A DNA stretch of 64,000 bases, taken from Molossus alvarezi. Its lineage: Eukaryota > Chordata > Mammalia > Chiroptera > Molossidae. The notes beneath the pieces are model-generated. The model was not told the origin of the DNA. It was given only the letters and a program-made list of their open reading frames with translations, and ran no database searches. Below, in pieces: positions 10,655 through 22,590 of the stretch. Both the position numbers and the translations under genes were made by a program. Each line of letters starts with the position of its first letter. Within the stretch, counting starts at the first letter, position 1. The stretch spans positions 32,954,986 through 33,018,985 of the forward strand of contig CM073905.1 in the NCBI GenBank assembly GCA_037176705.1, in the 5' to 3' direction.

Positions 10655-10870
10655 GAAAGCTTGGAAGATCTGATCCAAATCCTGCTTTCCACTTCCTAGC
10701 TGTGGGGGTACTTCAATAGTCCTTGGCTATAAAGTAGGGCAATTGTACTGTCTTAGGGTTGTCGGTCAGTGTGCAAAGCTCTAAGCACCAAGCCTGGCAC
10801 GTGTGGTCAAGAAATATTGGCCCCCATCATCATCATCATTATCATTACCATCGCCATCATCATCATCATT
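10655..10870 (+). mobile_element. MIR SINE with ATC microsatellite tail
   Basis: The MIR pattern is present (CACTTCCTAGCTGTGGGGG, then AAGCTCTAAGCACCAAGCCTGGCAC). It runs into an ATC/ATT-CC repeat at 10825-10890 formed of duplicated ATTACCATCGCCATCATC blocks. Confidence 0.7.
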
Positions 10871-10892
10871 ACCATCGCCATCATCATCATCC
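10825..10892 (+). repeat. ATC-type microsatellite
   Basis: (ATC)n with two copies of an ATTACCATCGCCATCATC unit. It explains the Asp-rich reading frame on the other strand. Confidence 0.95.
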
Positions 10893-10899
10893 TTAGCGT

Positions 10900-12235
10900 T
10901 AGTGTCCGTGGCTGTTATTCTGCCCCCAGAGAACCTGGCTGATTGTTTGTTTGTTTCCTGAGATCCAGGAAACCCCTGTAATATCACCAACCGGCTGTTC
11001 TTTGAAGTCCTGCTGCCTGCCCCCCCCCCCGGGAGGGGGGAGCCATGTGTTACGTCCTGAAGCATATAGATCTTCCCCCGCAGATCATTAGGCCCACGTT
11101 TGTCACATTTATTTTAAGGAAACTGGTAGGGAAAGGGTGGGTGAGGTTAATTGCTCTATGGATCCTGGGCGGCCCTGTTCTCCAGATGGGGGGAGGTTCA
11201 ACAAAGCCTGGAGGGACCCCAGGGGGATGGCGAAGGCCCCAGCCCCTGGGCCTGACCGAACAGAGAAAGCAGACTGTGGGCCTGGGGAAGGGTGGCCGGG
11301 ATCTAAGCTTTCACCCCGGGACAAGGGGCCAGCCCAGGAACCCAATGGGTTGGTTGCAGTCCTTCCACGGCTTGGGAAGGCACCAGACTCCGTCCTTCCA
11401 AAGTGAGGCAGCTGCACTCGGAGCCCCACTCCCAGGGCCAGCCAAGGGCCATTCTGTTTGAAATTCTCAGGCATGAATCATTTTCTGGAGCCTGGAAGAA
11501 GTGGTACAGGGGCTTTGGGGGTCTGGCTGCTCGTCCTTTGGGTGTCAGACTGCACCCCCAAGACAAGCTAGTGAGGGCATCCTCTCCCTCCATCATCAAG
11601 GCTCAGACATCCCACAGACCTTTGTCACAGACCTACTGTGTGCCTGCACAAGGCAGACAAAGGGCCATGTGGGGCTGACCTTCCCCCACCTTTCCAAGCC
11701 TCCAGTTGCTCATTTGAGAAATGGGGAAAGTAACAGTCACCACCTCACAGACTGTTTTGAAGGATTCAAACACACAAGGGCTCAATAAGTGGTAGCTACT
11801 CTGTGATTATTCTTATTCCGACTACGTAAGAGCCAAGATTAGCTTCCTCCTGAGAATCCTTCCCTATCTCTCAAACCCCGGTCTTCCCAAGGAGAAAACA
11901 AATCCATCCATCACACTGTGTGCCTCAGCCCTTCCAGAAAAGAGTCAGGAACACACACCGGTCCGGGATAAATTGGTAGAAAATTAACTGCCGGGGGATA
12001 GAAGAAAGGAGGCGATATATCTACTCAGTATTGATTTTCTGACCACCAAAAGTATTCCTTTTTACGGACCTGCGGGAACTCTGCAGATTAACAGCTTTGG
12101 CCCGGCGCTCAGGCCCTCGACGCCCCCACCCCGACAAAGCTCCCCAGGCCCGGGCAGAGGTGTGACTTCAGACATAATGGTAAGGATGGGGGGGGGCGGA
12201 ATGCAGGCCTGTGTGTGAGGTGATTGTAACCAGAA
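10900..12235. other. Intergenic sequence without a gene
   Basis: A run of ten C next to a G run at 11022-11040 forms a small CG hairpin. A MIR (+) lies at about 11690-11815 (GTTGCTCATTTGAGAAATGGGG). 11830-12080 is AT-richer. A T-box half-site AGGTGTGA is at 12158-12165. Confidence 0.5.
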
Positions 12236-12239
12236 ACAC

Positions 12240-12520
12240 CTCGGCAGGCATCTCGCTGCTGTCCTGAGCGGCTGCTGGCAGGCAGCCGGGCCCGGAGCCG
12301 GGAGCCGGCCCGAGGTGCCCTGGCTCGCTGCTGACCGCCCCTCCTGGGCCGGACGGGCCGATAGCTTATCGGGCCCACTCCCGGGCGCCCAGTGCTACAA
12401 CCGGAAATGCGGCTGCAGGCCAGTGGCTCCTCCGCGGACCGGTTTGCGCCCTGGTGCGCTCGCGCCAGCGCCTAGGCTCCCAGGGCAGGTCTACGTCCAT
12501 CCACCGGCGCCCAGGTAAGG
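12240..12520. promoter_or_regulatory. CpG island with consensus splice donor at its edge
   Basis: CpG-dense sequence ends at a near-ideal 5' splice site, CCCAG|GTAAGG at 12514/12515. This layout suits a first exon of an unannotated + strand transcript, though no transcript evidence exists here. Further CpG-dense patches lie at 12770-12880 and 13425-13615. Confidence 0.5.
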
Positions 12521-12899
12521 CATCAGGTGGATGGGGAGCGACTGACGCGCCTCCACCCTCAGGGAACTGTTCTCTCTGGGCTGGTATTTTATGGGCAAGG
12601 AGGTGGGGAGGGGGGATGGAGTGCGGAGGTGGAAGTCACAGCAGAGATGCTGGGGTCAGTGCAGCCTCGCAGCATGAGGGCTTCAGGGTGGGAAGACAAG
12701 AGGTGCTGAGACGAAGGCTGTGCACCCCAATGTGTCGTCAAAGGTGCACCCGCAAGGCGTGGCTGTCCCGGGGTGCGCACAGGCACTTTTCCACTGGGGG
12801 GCCTCGGCCTCCTGGGCCACCTTCCCGCCTGCGCCGCACCCTCTCCCTCCGCGACGCCAGCGGGCACGTTGGGGTACCCGTGCGCTGGGGTAGGACCTG

Positions 12900-13110
12900 C
12901 AATAGCAGCTTATTGTGGTGCATTAGAGAATGGCAGGGATTGGGGGTCTGCAGTCCCGAGTTTGAGTCCAGGTTGTCCAGTTTTTACTTTGCACTCCTGG
13001 GCTGACTGCTTCACCTCTCTGGGCCCAGCCTCCTCCTCCTCTTTGGGGGAGAAATTCTAATAACAACTGAGTCGTTGGGGTTTAGTGCGATGATGACTTG
13101 GAAGATTGTT
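12900..13110 (+). mobile_element. MIR SINE
   Basis: CTGCAGTCCCGAGTTTGAGTCC and GACTGCTTCACCTCTCTGGG are diverged MIR blocks in the right order. Confidence 0.65.
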
Positions 13111-13424
13111 ATTAAACAGAAAGAATTTTATTTTTAGTGGTCTAATATTGTTAGATAAAATTGGCACTGTCTAGGGAGAGGCAATGGCAGCAGCCCTGTT
13201 GACTGAGATGTGTGTTCCCCAAGAAGGGGGTCGGGGTCAAACAGGTTGAACCATGGCCAGCTTCTGCCTTGAGCAGGTGTCCCCAGCCTCAGGAAAGACG
13301 TTTGGGAAGAGTGGCAACAGGAGTCAGTGATCCTCAGACAAGGGTTGCAGACAGCAGCCAAGGGCGACTCCGAGGCCTTTAATTCAGTAAACAAGCAGCT
13401 TGGGTCGGGGTCCCCGGGAGACAG

Positions 13425-13615
13425 CATCCAGAGCCTGGACCCCAGCGCATCCTCTCCAGGGCGCGCCTGACTCGCCGCGCGCCCTCGCACTGGTCCAACG
13501 GCGCGCCCGGCGCGCATCGAGTTCACTGGGGACAGCCGGGGACCCGCGGGCAGACGCGCAGACAGACAGACGCCGCGGTGCCGGGCGGTCTCCGGTTGCG
13601 CCCGGGTCTGTGAAT
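13425..13615. promoter_or_regulatory. Small CpG island
   Basis: GGCGCGCCTGACTCGCCGCG and neighbouring CpG-dense sequence. No attached gene is visible. Confidence 0.5.
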
Positions 13616-13619
13616 CAAA

Positions 13620-14630
13620 GGAGGGGTGTTCTGCTCTCACCCTTTAGCCCTTCTCGCTCGCTGGGAGCACTGAACAGGGCTCTGACCAATAGGCTTACGT
13701 AGCACCAATTCCCCCCAGGCTTGCTGGGGCCTTTCCCTGGGGCACTGGTCAGAATTTCCGCGCCATCTCTTCACTTTAAGCAAGGGACCTTCACCTGTCC
13801 CCGGGACTTCGGCGAATTGTATGCAAAATGGTCTGTTTATGTGCATTCTTTTTCTTTTTTTGATGTGGAGTAGGTACATATTTAATCAGCTCCCCAGTAG
13901 GGTCTACATTCCCCCAAAGGTTAAGAAGCACCCTTCCCCCCCAGGAGCTCAAGGCCTTATCCTTGGTGCCCAGTGGAACATTCTAGATTGTGTGTTCCTC
14001 TCCAACATGTACCCACAAGACACTTGGCTGCTAGAGAAAAAAATGTATGTGTGCATTCACCCATCTCAGAAATGTCCGTTCCAAACTTTTAAAGGGAAAC
14101 TGAGGGCCAAAGAGGAGTTGCCACCCACTCAAGGTCTGACAGTCAGTTTAGTAACTGAAAACACCCCTCAGATCTTGACCCAGTGCTCCTAAGAATCCCA
14201 AGAGTGTCATGAGCCCAAAAGGTGGCCAAAGTCAGCCTCCAAAAATGCCCCAGATTAAGGTGGTGGCTTCTGATCACTGTCACTGGTTCATGGCTCATGC
14301 TTAACTGGTCTGAAGGACAAACACTGGGCGTGCGCAGCTGCCCCAGCAGGCAAAGGGTAAAGGCCCAGTTTAGCTCTTTCCTTAATTAGTGGGGTTTTAA
14401 CCTTTTGGATGACAAAGTATCCACGGAGAAGCTGGTGAAAACTATGAATTTTCTCTAGAAAAATACAACAACGTATTGGATTTTGCAAGCAGCCTAGAAA
14501 GCTCTGCAGACTACACGGCCATCCATGTAGTCATGGTAAAGCCACCCGGAGATCGAAGATCGGTTTGGGGGAGCCTCTCTGGTCACCATGTCTTTGAAGA
14601 AGCTGTGCCCTGGAGTGTGTGGGAGCCTCA
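13620..14630. other. Intergenic sequence without a gene
   Basis: Unique sequence of average composition; nothing recognised. Confidence 0.5.
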
Positions 14631-14641
14631 TTCACACACGT

Positions 14642-14643
<2 letters not shown>

Positions 14644-14672
<29 letters not shown>
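14644..14672 (+). repeat. CA microsatellite
   Basis: About 14 uninterrupted CA units. Confidence 0.95.
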
Positions 14673-14676
<4 letters not shown>

Positions 14677-14854
14677 ATCAGCAGACCCACCCAGGCACCC
14701 TTCGAAGTCACTGGCTTCACATCCACAGCCAAGCCAGGAGAAAAGTTCAAGTCGCCAGCCTACTCTCGGCTGAAGTGGCCTTTAACACCCTGGCCCCTTC
14801 AGCCTCATTGTTTATCCATCTGAACGACTCCCCTTCCCCAGCCCGCTCCCACCC

Positions 14855-15260
14855 CCACTTTTCCGAGGTCGACTATAAAAATAAACTATTTTTCCTTGTT
14901 AATAAATCTCCGCCCGGCGCCCTCTTTTAAAGAACTCCAAAAAAAAAAAAAAAATCACTGCGCCCAGTGCGAGCGAGCAGAAAGATTAATCTCGAAGCAG
15001 GATTTATGTGGCGCGGGCATCCTCAAACAATTGGAGTCATAAAGTGAAATGAGATTCGGAGGCGGGTGGGGGAGGGGGAGGACCTCGGGAACCACAAACA
15101 CGTTTGTGTAGCTAAACAATGTGGAAACTCTTAAAGACCCTTTTCTGCAGACATCTTGCAGCAACGGCGCTTCCCTGTCAGCCCGCGGGAAAGGGAGAGA
15201 GATATATTAACTGAAGACACGATCTAAAATTACTTAGGGGTTTTAAACATGCGGGCAATG
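14855..15260. promoter_or_regulatory. Candidate conserved regulatory element
   Basis: This mix of AT-rich motif blocks and CpGs has no repeat signature: TATAAAAATAAACTATTTTT at about 14872, GTTAATAAATCTCCGCCCGG, GAAAGATTAATCTCGAAGC and TAAAATTACTTAGGGG. Such composition is typical of enhancers near developmental genes. A run of about 17 A interrupts it at 14938-14954. Conservation was not measured. Confidence 0.4.
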
Positions 15261-15964
15261 GGGGCGGGGGTGCTGATAAACTGTTGTCCATATTTCCTTC
15301 TCTCCGTGTATTATTTCCAAGATATTTCACCCCCTTCACAATGCCCCCTCCCTCCCCGCCCCTTCTTTTCTCTCTCCATTCATTACTTTGACTGGTGTGC
15401 AGTGGCCGAAGCCTGGAGGGACGGGAGCCCAGCGGGCAGGATCCTGGTTTGCACCAATGCGCAGGGCACAATTGCTCCCTTTCGTAAAGACGCCGGTGGG
15501 ACGCACCGCACGAAGACGCAGAGGCTTAAATAGGTCACATCCGCCCCTGGGTGACCTTTCTCAGGACCCTTTCTGTCATACCTGGGGACACTCTCGGTTC
15601 TTAGGGGCTTTAGGGATTCCAAGCGGTATTTTTACGCGCGGCCTTGGGCATGATCTCTTCTCGCCTGGAGCGTAAGGGCGTGTGAACACAGATACCCAAG
15701 CAGTTATGGGTCCCAGCCCGTTCTATAAGTTTAGAGCTGGTCACAGCCTCCTCCCAGGGTCCGGGCTTAATCTGGTTGGACTGCTGGGCTCCAGATACAC
15801 AGCTAGGGCAGAAGCAGCCCCTCAGTGCTGTTGGGAAGACACGTGTAGAATTGTTGTGAGTCTGGAGAAATTGGGGGCCACGAGCTCAGCACGCAGGAGC
15901 GAGGTTGGCATTCAGAGCACAGGACTCACACAGTCATCAAATCCCGGAATGAACCAGGTGTCCT

Positions 15965-16130
15965 GAGTTAATTAGCTGTTTGGAGCTCCGGGTTGCTCTT
16001 CTGTAAAATGGGGCTGTAGCGGTCCTTACCCCTAACAGTTCTTGGGGAATTAAATCTAAAGCTTGATGAAAAGCGTAGGTGGTCAATGAGTGTCAGATGT
16101 TATTGTGGTTATCACTTATTATGACTGAGT
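15965..16130 (+). mobile_element. MIR SINE
   Basis: GCTCTTCTGTAAAATGGGGCTG and GGGGAATTAAATCTAAAGC are the MIR core and 3' part. An oppositely oriented MIR-like remnant follows at 16140-16280. Confidence 0.7.
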
Positions 16131-16489
16131 TGTGAGCGCCTGGCCAGAACCGCAAAACGGCCCCATTATTCTACAGAGGGGACACGGGCCAGGGAGAGAC
16201 ATTCAGGGTCCCAGAGGGGATTATGATAAAGTGAGGTTTGAAAGCCTGATTTCTGGATTCAGTCATTGATTCAATAAATATTCCATTCGCTTTGGGCTTC
16301 GTTCTGGGTCTCGAGGACTCAGCTGGGACCAGGACGCTCCTCTGCCCCGCGCACCCTCCCATCACCGGGAGAGACAGTTTGGAAAACCAAGGGATCCTGT
16401 AGTTCGGTGCCCAGTTCTTGCCTGTGCACTTCCTTAACGTCGTTCTGTTCAGGGTCGGGATGCAGCAGGCAGAGCCCTGCCTCCGAGGG

Positions 16490-16900
16490 GGACACACATG
16501 TGGGGGACACACGCGCGCGCGCGCAGGCAAAGGCAGGAGACTCTTCCACCGAGGACGCCACCGCGGCCGCCGCTCGCGCCAGCCTGTGACCCGCAGCGCA
16601 GCTTCGCGCAGGCCGCCGGCCGCCGCTGTCGCCCTCGCGGGGCAGGCGTCCAGCAAACATTGCTAAACGTGTCTGGGCCCCATTCTGGAGTGTGAGGCAA
16701 TCCCTCCGGCCCCCGCTGCCGGCGGACCCTTTATTTAAGCGCGTTTCAAACCGGGCAGCGCTCGTCAGCCTCACTTACGTAATGTTTTCGGGGTGCGCGC
16801 GGGCAAACGTGCTCGGTGCGCGCCCAGCGGCCCTTCCCTCCGAGCGGCCCCCGCTTCGGCCCGGTAGAGCCAGCGACGTGCTCCAGGGGGGACTTGGCGG
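16490..16900. promoter_or_regulatory. CpG island
   Basis: It includes ACACGCGCGCGCGCGCAGGC (a short CG alternation, Z-DNA-like) and GCCGCCGCTCGCGCCAGCC. A palindromic PAR-bZIP/NFIL3-type site TTACGTAA lies at 16775-16782. No gene is attached. Confidence 0.6.
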
Positions 16901-16904
16901 CCGA

Positions 16905-17165
16905 TGAAAGTGTCCACCACGCCGTGGTTCTCGGTGCCTCTCGGGAGCGTGGCGGAGGCGGAAATTCTAGCCAAAACCGCGCATTTTGAATTAAAACAAA
17001 ACGAAAAACTCAACCCAACTTTTTCACTTGGCTCGAATCGCCGCCTCGTTACAAATCCCCGCCGCCCCCCCCATCATCTGTCGCTCGAATTATGCAGGCG
17101 AAATTGCCAATTACCCAGATGTTACACTGACTTCAGAATTTCCTGCATTGTGCCAGGCGGGCGGT
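16905..17165. promoter_or_regulatory. Candidate conserved regulatory element
   Basis: It joins the CpG island on the right. AT-rich homeodomain-like motifs (TTGAATTAAAAC, CGAATTATGCAG, TTGCCAATTACCC) alternate with CpGs and lack any repeat signature. Inference from composition only. Confidence 0.4.
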
Positions 17166-19880
17166 AGCGGCTCTTGCGGGGGACGATTGTCCAGGTTGCA
17201 TGAGCAGCCTCCAGCTGTGACCGAAGGAGACGCCGGCTCCTGAATTTCCCAGATACTCCCGGAGTTTGTTCGTTTGTCAAGGTCCCCGACGCCCCCGCGC
17301 CCCCGCTGGCATGGACACAGGGGTGTGGTGATGAGGACGGTCAGGACTGTCCCCCGTGGCCTCTTCTCAGACTTTGGGGGTTCCAAGGCGCTTCCACCGC
17401 GGAGGGAACAGCCTCGAAGCCAGCTTCCCTCCACACACACCCACAAGTCCCCGGCACACACACAGAAATAGAACATTAAAGTACTCCTAGCCATCCTCAC
17501 ACTAACCCTCTACACTCTCCTCGGATGTCCAGATAATTAAGTGTATACGGGAGAGGAGAAGCTAAGGCCAAAACTCCTGGAAAACTCTCTGATTTCCTTT
17601 CATTTCCCTTCTCTGGAGGAAGGTGTAGCTACACGTGTTTTATCTTAAAAGGCAAACACAACAAAACCAAAAAAACCCTGTATTTGTTTGTTTGTTTTAA
17701 ACAGCTCCCTCCCTGCACTTGGCAGCCAGGGCCGCTCCAACGCAGCGGGTGCGCTGGGCAGCGGGAGAGAGGGCCTGGGTTCGGGCCGGTTTTGTGGACT
17801 TTTGCAGCTTCGGAAGCGTCTGTCAGATCTCACCGGGAGCGGATATGGATTTGCCGGAGGCGCCAATTTCTGACCGTTCCGTTTCCTGGAGAGTCCCAGC
17901 AGGGGAGGGGGCTTCTCCGGCGCCCTGTGCCTCCGACAGAGCCCTACAATAGGGGCCGGCTCTGCAGAGCAGCACCAGACGTCTCCCCAACAATTTGGAT
18001 ATTTGGAAAGGAAACGTGTGGTCCGCGTGGAATAATCCCAGCACTGAGTCTTCACTCCTTCCCTTGCCCAGTGCAGGTCCGGGCTTGAACGCCAGGGCAG
18101 AGAAATCCCCCCTCCAACCCCAGGCTCCTGGGGGATTAGGGTTGGTTACTGTCCTCTGGTTGTGGGGGACACATTTGAGGACACAGTGACCCCTTAACTT
18201 TTACGGCTGGAGAGACGGGATGAAACTGTGTCCGGTGGTTGTGTCCAAGTGTGTACCCGACACCGCCCCATCCAGCTGCACGGGAGAGGAGAGAGGTTAG
18301 GATATATGAAGGAGCCATCCTCTCGGCTCTACTGTCCCCAGTGAAGGCTGCTTAGCTCCAATGCAGTCACAGGCCAGGCCCTGGATCACAGCTGTGGTTC
18401 CAAAGACTTTAACCTGGGTTCACGGATTGCCCCCCCCCCCAAAGGCCATCCTGAGTTTTCTCTTGCACACCCAGGATGTTCCTAACTCCCAAACATTAAA
18501 CTGCTGTCACTAGGACCTGATTCCCACCAGTGGTCCCCCACCTACCTCCAGACTTCAATTAAACCTGACACCTGGGATGGGTTGGGAATGTAATTATCAA
18601 AATCAAGTGTCCTGGAGCCCCAGTGCCTGACCGGTCTCTCTCTCATCACTCGCTGAGTGGCACTGGGCAAGCGATTTCACCTCTCTGAACCTCGGTATCA
18701 CTGTGAACCTGGATGATAACAGTACTTCTCTCATAGGACTGTTCAGTGAAGGAGACAGGAGGAGGTGACGGCTGGACCAGATCGGGTCTGATCTTTGCTG
18801 GTGGAGCTGAAGGCCTGGCCCTGCCGAGTTCTCAGCCAGAGGGTGGCAGAGTACAGGCTGGCAGTGGCCCATCTGGGCCAGATGTGCGAACTTAATAAAA
18901 TAAATATATATTGTTGAACTCTTCCAGAAACAGCAGCGCGTGGCTTAGGGTCTCTGCCACCTGAGCTGTGTGGGTAGATGTCTGTTTCTGCCTTCACCGC
19001 CAGTCCTCAAGCTGTGGGTAACAGTCCAAGCTCTGCTTCTCCCTAGCTGGCTAACTTTGGGCAAGTGTCTTCCCCTCTCTGTGCCTCCTACATGCAGTGG
19101 GAGAATTGAATCCTGCCTCTCGGGTCACTGTGGCGGTCCGGTGAGCGAGTAGGTGCGTGGCACATGGCCGAGAGATGGAGAGATACAGTATCATGGCACG
19201 TCGTAACAAACACATAAGCACCGCCTAACACAATATACACATCCTAATGGAAGGTAAACGCGGCATAATATCCGATATTACGATGTGTTATATTGTATTA
19301 TAATTCTGGGCACACGTGTGCGCACTGGGAGGGACCGACTGCTTTCGCCAGGACAAGCTTCTCTACTGCAGTGCCCGTGGGGGACACCGGCACGCTGTCC
19401 CACCTTCTCCCCAGCGGTTGTCATTTGGGGAGTCGCAGCGCGAGCGAGCGCTTGGTAAAAACGCAGGAACGTTTGCTTTCTCCCGGTGGCGCTGGTCTGG
19501 GTTGGTTGCATGTGGCTCAGGAAGGTTTAGGAGGCTCCGGGCACTGGGAGACCTTGGCAAGGTCCCCACCTCTCCGTGGCGGCAGCAAGGAGACGGTGCA
19601 TCGGAGACCATCGGTGACCGAGTGCAGCAGTGCTGGGTAAACACGCCCTGCCTGGAGGAGCAGGTTGAGGGGAGCCCAGAGAAGACCCTGCCACACGGAT
19701 CTGCTCTTCCAACCTCTGCCTTCCCTGGGGCGCGGGGAGCAGGCAGAGCCCCACGATGGCACGGTTGGAAGCGAGACCATTTTTTCTTTTCCACGTGGCT
19801 TCTCGGGACTTAGGCGTCCTGTAGCTGTGTACCCTGAGCAACCACAGAGACGCGATTTTCTTCCTTCCTCGCTGTAGGGG
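17166..19880. other. Intergenic sequence without a gene
   Basis: Mostly unique sequence. MIR remnants (+) lie at about 18645-18760 (CACTGGGCAAGCGATTTCACC) and 19000-19180 (CTTTGGGCAAGTGTCTTCCC). Open frames at 17645-18088 and 19293-19934 overlap on both strands and show no known protein. Confidence 0.5.
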
Positions 19881-19884
19881 CATC

Positions 19885-20178
19885 AGACCTGGCACAATTG
19901 TTTGCTGCGGTAGGAACATTGGTGCGAACACCAAACCGCTCGCACGCGGAACAGTTTGCCCCGAGAATTATATGCACATCGAGGTGCTTGCACACCCCAA
20001 ATCGCCCAGCACGTGGGCTCGGAATGATTTGCACATTGATAATCGTTCGCATATGCTGTTTGCGTTTTCTGAGCCACGGAAACCTACGCATAATTATCCG
20101 CCGACAGAATTATCTTTGCGTGCACACAATTCTTCGCACATGCATTAGCACATACACACTTTTGTTGTATACACGCAC
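19885..20178. other. GCAC/AATT-rich patch of unknown nature
   Basis: About 290 bases mix GCACA/CGCA words with AATT/ATTAT words (ATGATTTGCACATTGATAAT, TACGCATAATTATCCG, CACAATTCTTCGCACATGC). It looks like a decayed tandem repeat or a composite regulatory element; no clean repeat unit emerges by eye. Confidence 0.4.
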
Positions 20179-20439
20179 ATGAGGGCTTCCCCGCGGCCAT
20201 GGCAAAGCTCTTGGCTCACACCCACAGGCGAAGACCGCGGAGCCGGAGGGCGAGGTCTCTTAGCTTCTCGGAAAGTCCAGCCGTTTAGAGGAGAAAACTC
20301 TCCCCAGCGCGCGGTGGTTCTTTGTTGTCGTTCTTTCCTCGGACTGAGGTCGGAAGCCAGACAATGCTCCCGCTAGGAAAGACAGCGGGGACAAAGGCCA
20401 GCCAGCAGGTCACCAGTTTTAAATAGAGGTCCGGGAGCG

Positions 20440-21120
20440 GTTCTAGGGTTACAGGCAGCGCGGCCTCCCCGCCTCCCCGGGGCCGAGAACCAGGTGGGGC
20501 CGGGAGGGACCCAGGGCCTGCACTCCGAGGGCCGGGGGAGCTGTGTTTATTTTCTAGTTATTCTTGGCTGCCTTCCACACGATTATTTGTAGCAGCGAAG
20601 GGAACTTCTGGGAGAGCTGGGGCCTTGGGGGGTGGGGTGGGGGTCCCTTTGCCAGGCCCCACGAGTTTTATGGCTTCGGAGCTCGGAGGGCGAAATTACA
20701 GGCGGAATCAAAATGTGTAAATTATAGGTTTGTGTTGTAAAGAGGCCTAAGCGCGGCGGCTCAGGAAAGGCGGGTTGTGGGTTCTAATGTGATCAGAGCC
20801 GAGCAGGGCGCGCCCGATGCGCCCTGGCCATTTGCGGGCTCCATCCCGAGCCTGGGCGCCCGGAGCCCGGGAGCCGGGCGCTGGGAAATACTCGTCCCAA
20901 ACCCGGTGGCTTCACCAGCCAGAGAGAAAGGGACCAGGCCCGAGTCCCGGCCTCCCGAGCGAAGGCCCCATGTCCTCAGAGCCTGGGTCACGGGAGTGAG
21001 GGCTCAGCTTCCCCTTCCAGCTCCCGCCGGGACGCCTTTGGTTCGGCTCCCTAATTAGATTTCATCGAAAATGCCTTTATGTGCCGAGCCATGAGCGAAA
21101 GCTTGTTTATTGCCGATCAG
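20440..21120. promoter_or_regulatory. CpG island plus candidate conserved element
   Basis: CpG-dense DNA at 20440-21010 contains an AT-rich insert (GCGAAATTACAGGCGGAATC, GTAAATTATAGG) near 20690-20735. It is followed by TAATTA at 21052-21057 and a GCTTGTTTATTGCCGATC block. It looks like an orphan island with enhancer content. Confidence 0.45.
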
Positions 21121-21159
21121 AAGCTGTCCTGAGCATTTCCCATCCTTCAGCTTTCTTTC

Positions 21160-21485
21160 CTCCTCCACGTCGAACCCCCCACCCCCACCCCCACCCCCAC
21201 TGCCCTTTTATTCCTTTTCTTTTCTTCTGTTCCCCTCCTCTTCCTCTGTCTTTCCTTCTTCCCCCCTTCCCTCCAGGGTCCTCTCTTGCCCATTATATGC
21301 GCAATTTTCTTTCTTCCGTTTCCTTCTTTTTCTCCTCACATTTGAAGTATTTCACCCCTCCCCCATTCTTTCCGATGTCTTTTCTCATATTTACATTGTT
21401 TTGCATTTCCCCTTCCCCCTACCCCTCCTCTTTCATTTTTCCCCTCCTTCCTTTTTCCTGTCTAGTCAGTTTTCCACCTCTTGCT
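21160..21485 (+). repeat. Long polypyrimidine tract
   Basis: Over 300 bases are almost only C and T, starting with (CCCCCA)n at 21178-21200. The proline/serine/phenylalanine frames here are artefacts of this bias. Confidence 0.9.
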
Positions 21486-21499
21486 TAGGATGAGTGGCA

Positions 21500-22590
21500 G
21501 TTGAACTTCAACTTTCTTGATTGTGGGAAATCCAACCCAACAGGTCACACTGGCCTGCAGAGGATCCGAAAGGGAGCAGGGCTGTTTAACACCAGCATGC
21601 AGAGGCCGGCGTTGGGGTAGCACTGGCCTCTCCAGGGCTGGGGGTCCCGGGGTCCAGGAGAGACGAAGGGGCTGGGAGATTCCTAAGAACTCAGAGGTTC
21701 CCGAGTCGGCAGGACCGTCCATGGAGACAGAGAAATACCCAGCTATCTGCCCTGTGCATTGTCACCCACATGTACATACCAGGGTCTGTGCTTGTCTGCT
21801 CCCCACTTGATCCCCATCTTTTTCCTGAGCGTCCAGGAGAAAACCTTGCCAAGAGTTAGCAAGAATTTCCGAGAAGACGAACAAACCACCCAAGGTTAAA
21901 ATCCTGCTGAGACCACCTTGCTCCTTTCCTGGATGACAGATTTCCCCCCCTACCCCCAGCCCAGGTCTCCCCCTTCTCAACAGCTGTTCACCCATTGTTG
22001 TATTTATTAGGTAAATATAAACCACATAAATATACCTGAATGAAATCTTCATGTTCCCTAATACGCTGCTCAGAGTCACCAACATCCATCTTCCAACGGG
22101 TTCACGTCTTTGCTTTGACAAAGAGTGTAGGAATTCTACCCTCCGTGCCCCCTCTCCGAAGTGATGAGAATATTAACATCTGACCACGCTGCCCCCAGAA
22201 GTAGCCTCCACCCCCATCTACCTTTCCCAAGCTTCCTTATTAATAAGAGGTCATTTCCTCCCAGGCCTGAAACTTCAGCCTGCAATTCAGACCAGACAGG
22301 GAGAAAACGTTGACATCTCTGAGCAGGGGCACCAGCAGGGTGATCATGGCCTCATGCAGGGTCGGGCTCCCCAGGAACCCAGGCTGGGGACTTCTGCATC
22401 TAAAGGCAGAGGAGAAACAGGCGCTCCATGTGGGGATCAAGGAGGTGACTTCAGGAAAGAAATACCAGTATGGGCATCACACTTCACTTCCCTGGTCGCA
22501 GCGCTTTATGTCTGGCTTTTCTGGAATGACCCCAGCAGCCACCCTGCTTTTTAAGCCATTGATTACCCAGCTCTCTTGAAGCTTAGAGAC
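21500..22590. other. Intergenic sequence without a gene
   Basis: Unique sequence; nothing recognised beyond an AT-rich patch at 22000-22050. Confidence 0.5.

Noticed and set aside
10781..11065. Minus-strand frame with an Asp-rich stretch
   Set aside because: Produced by the ATC microsatellite.
16500..16525. CG alternation that might form Z-DNA
   Set aside because: Too short to stand as a separate finding; noted with the CpG island.
21081..21493. Two long + strand frames rich in Pro, Ser and Phe
   Set aside because: Direct translation of the polypyrimidine tract.
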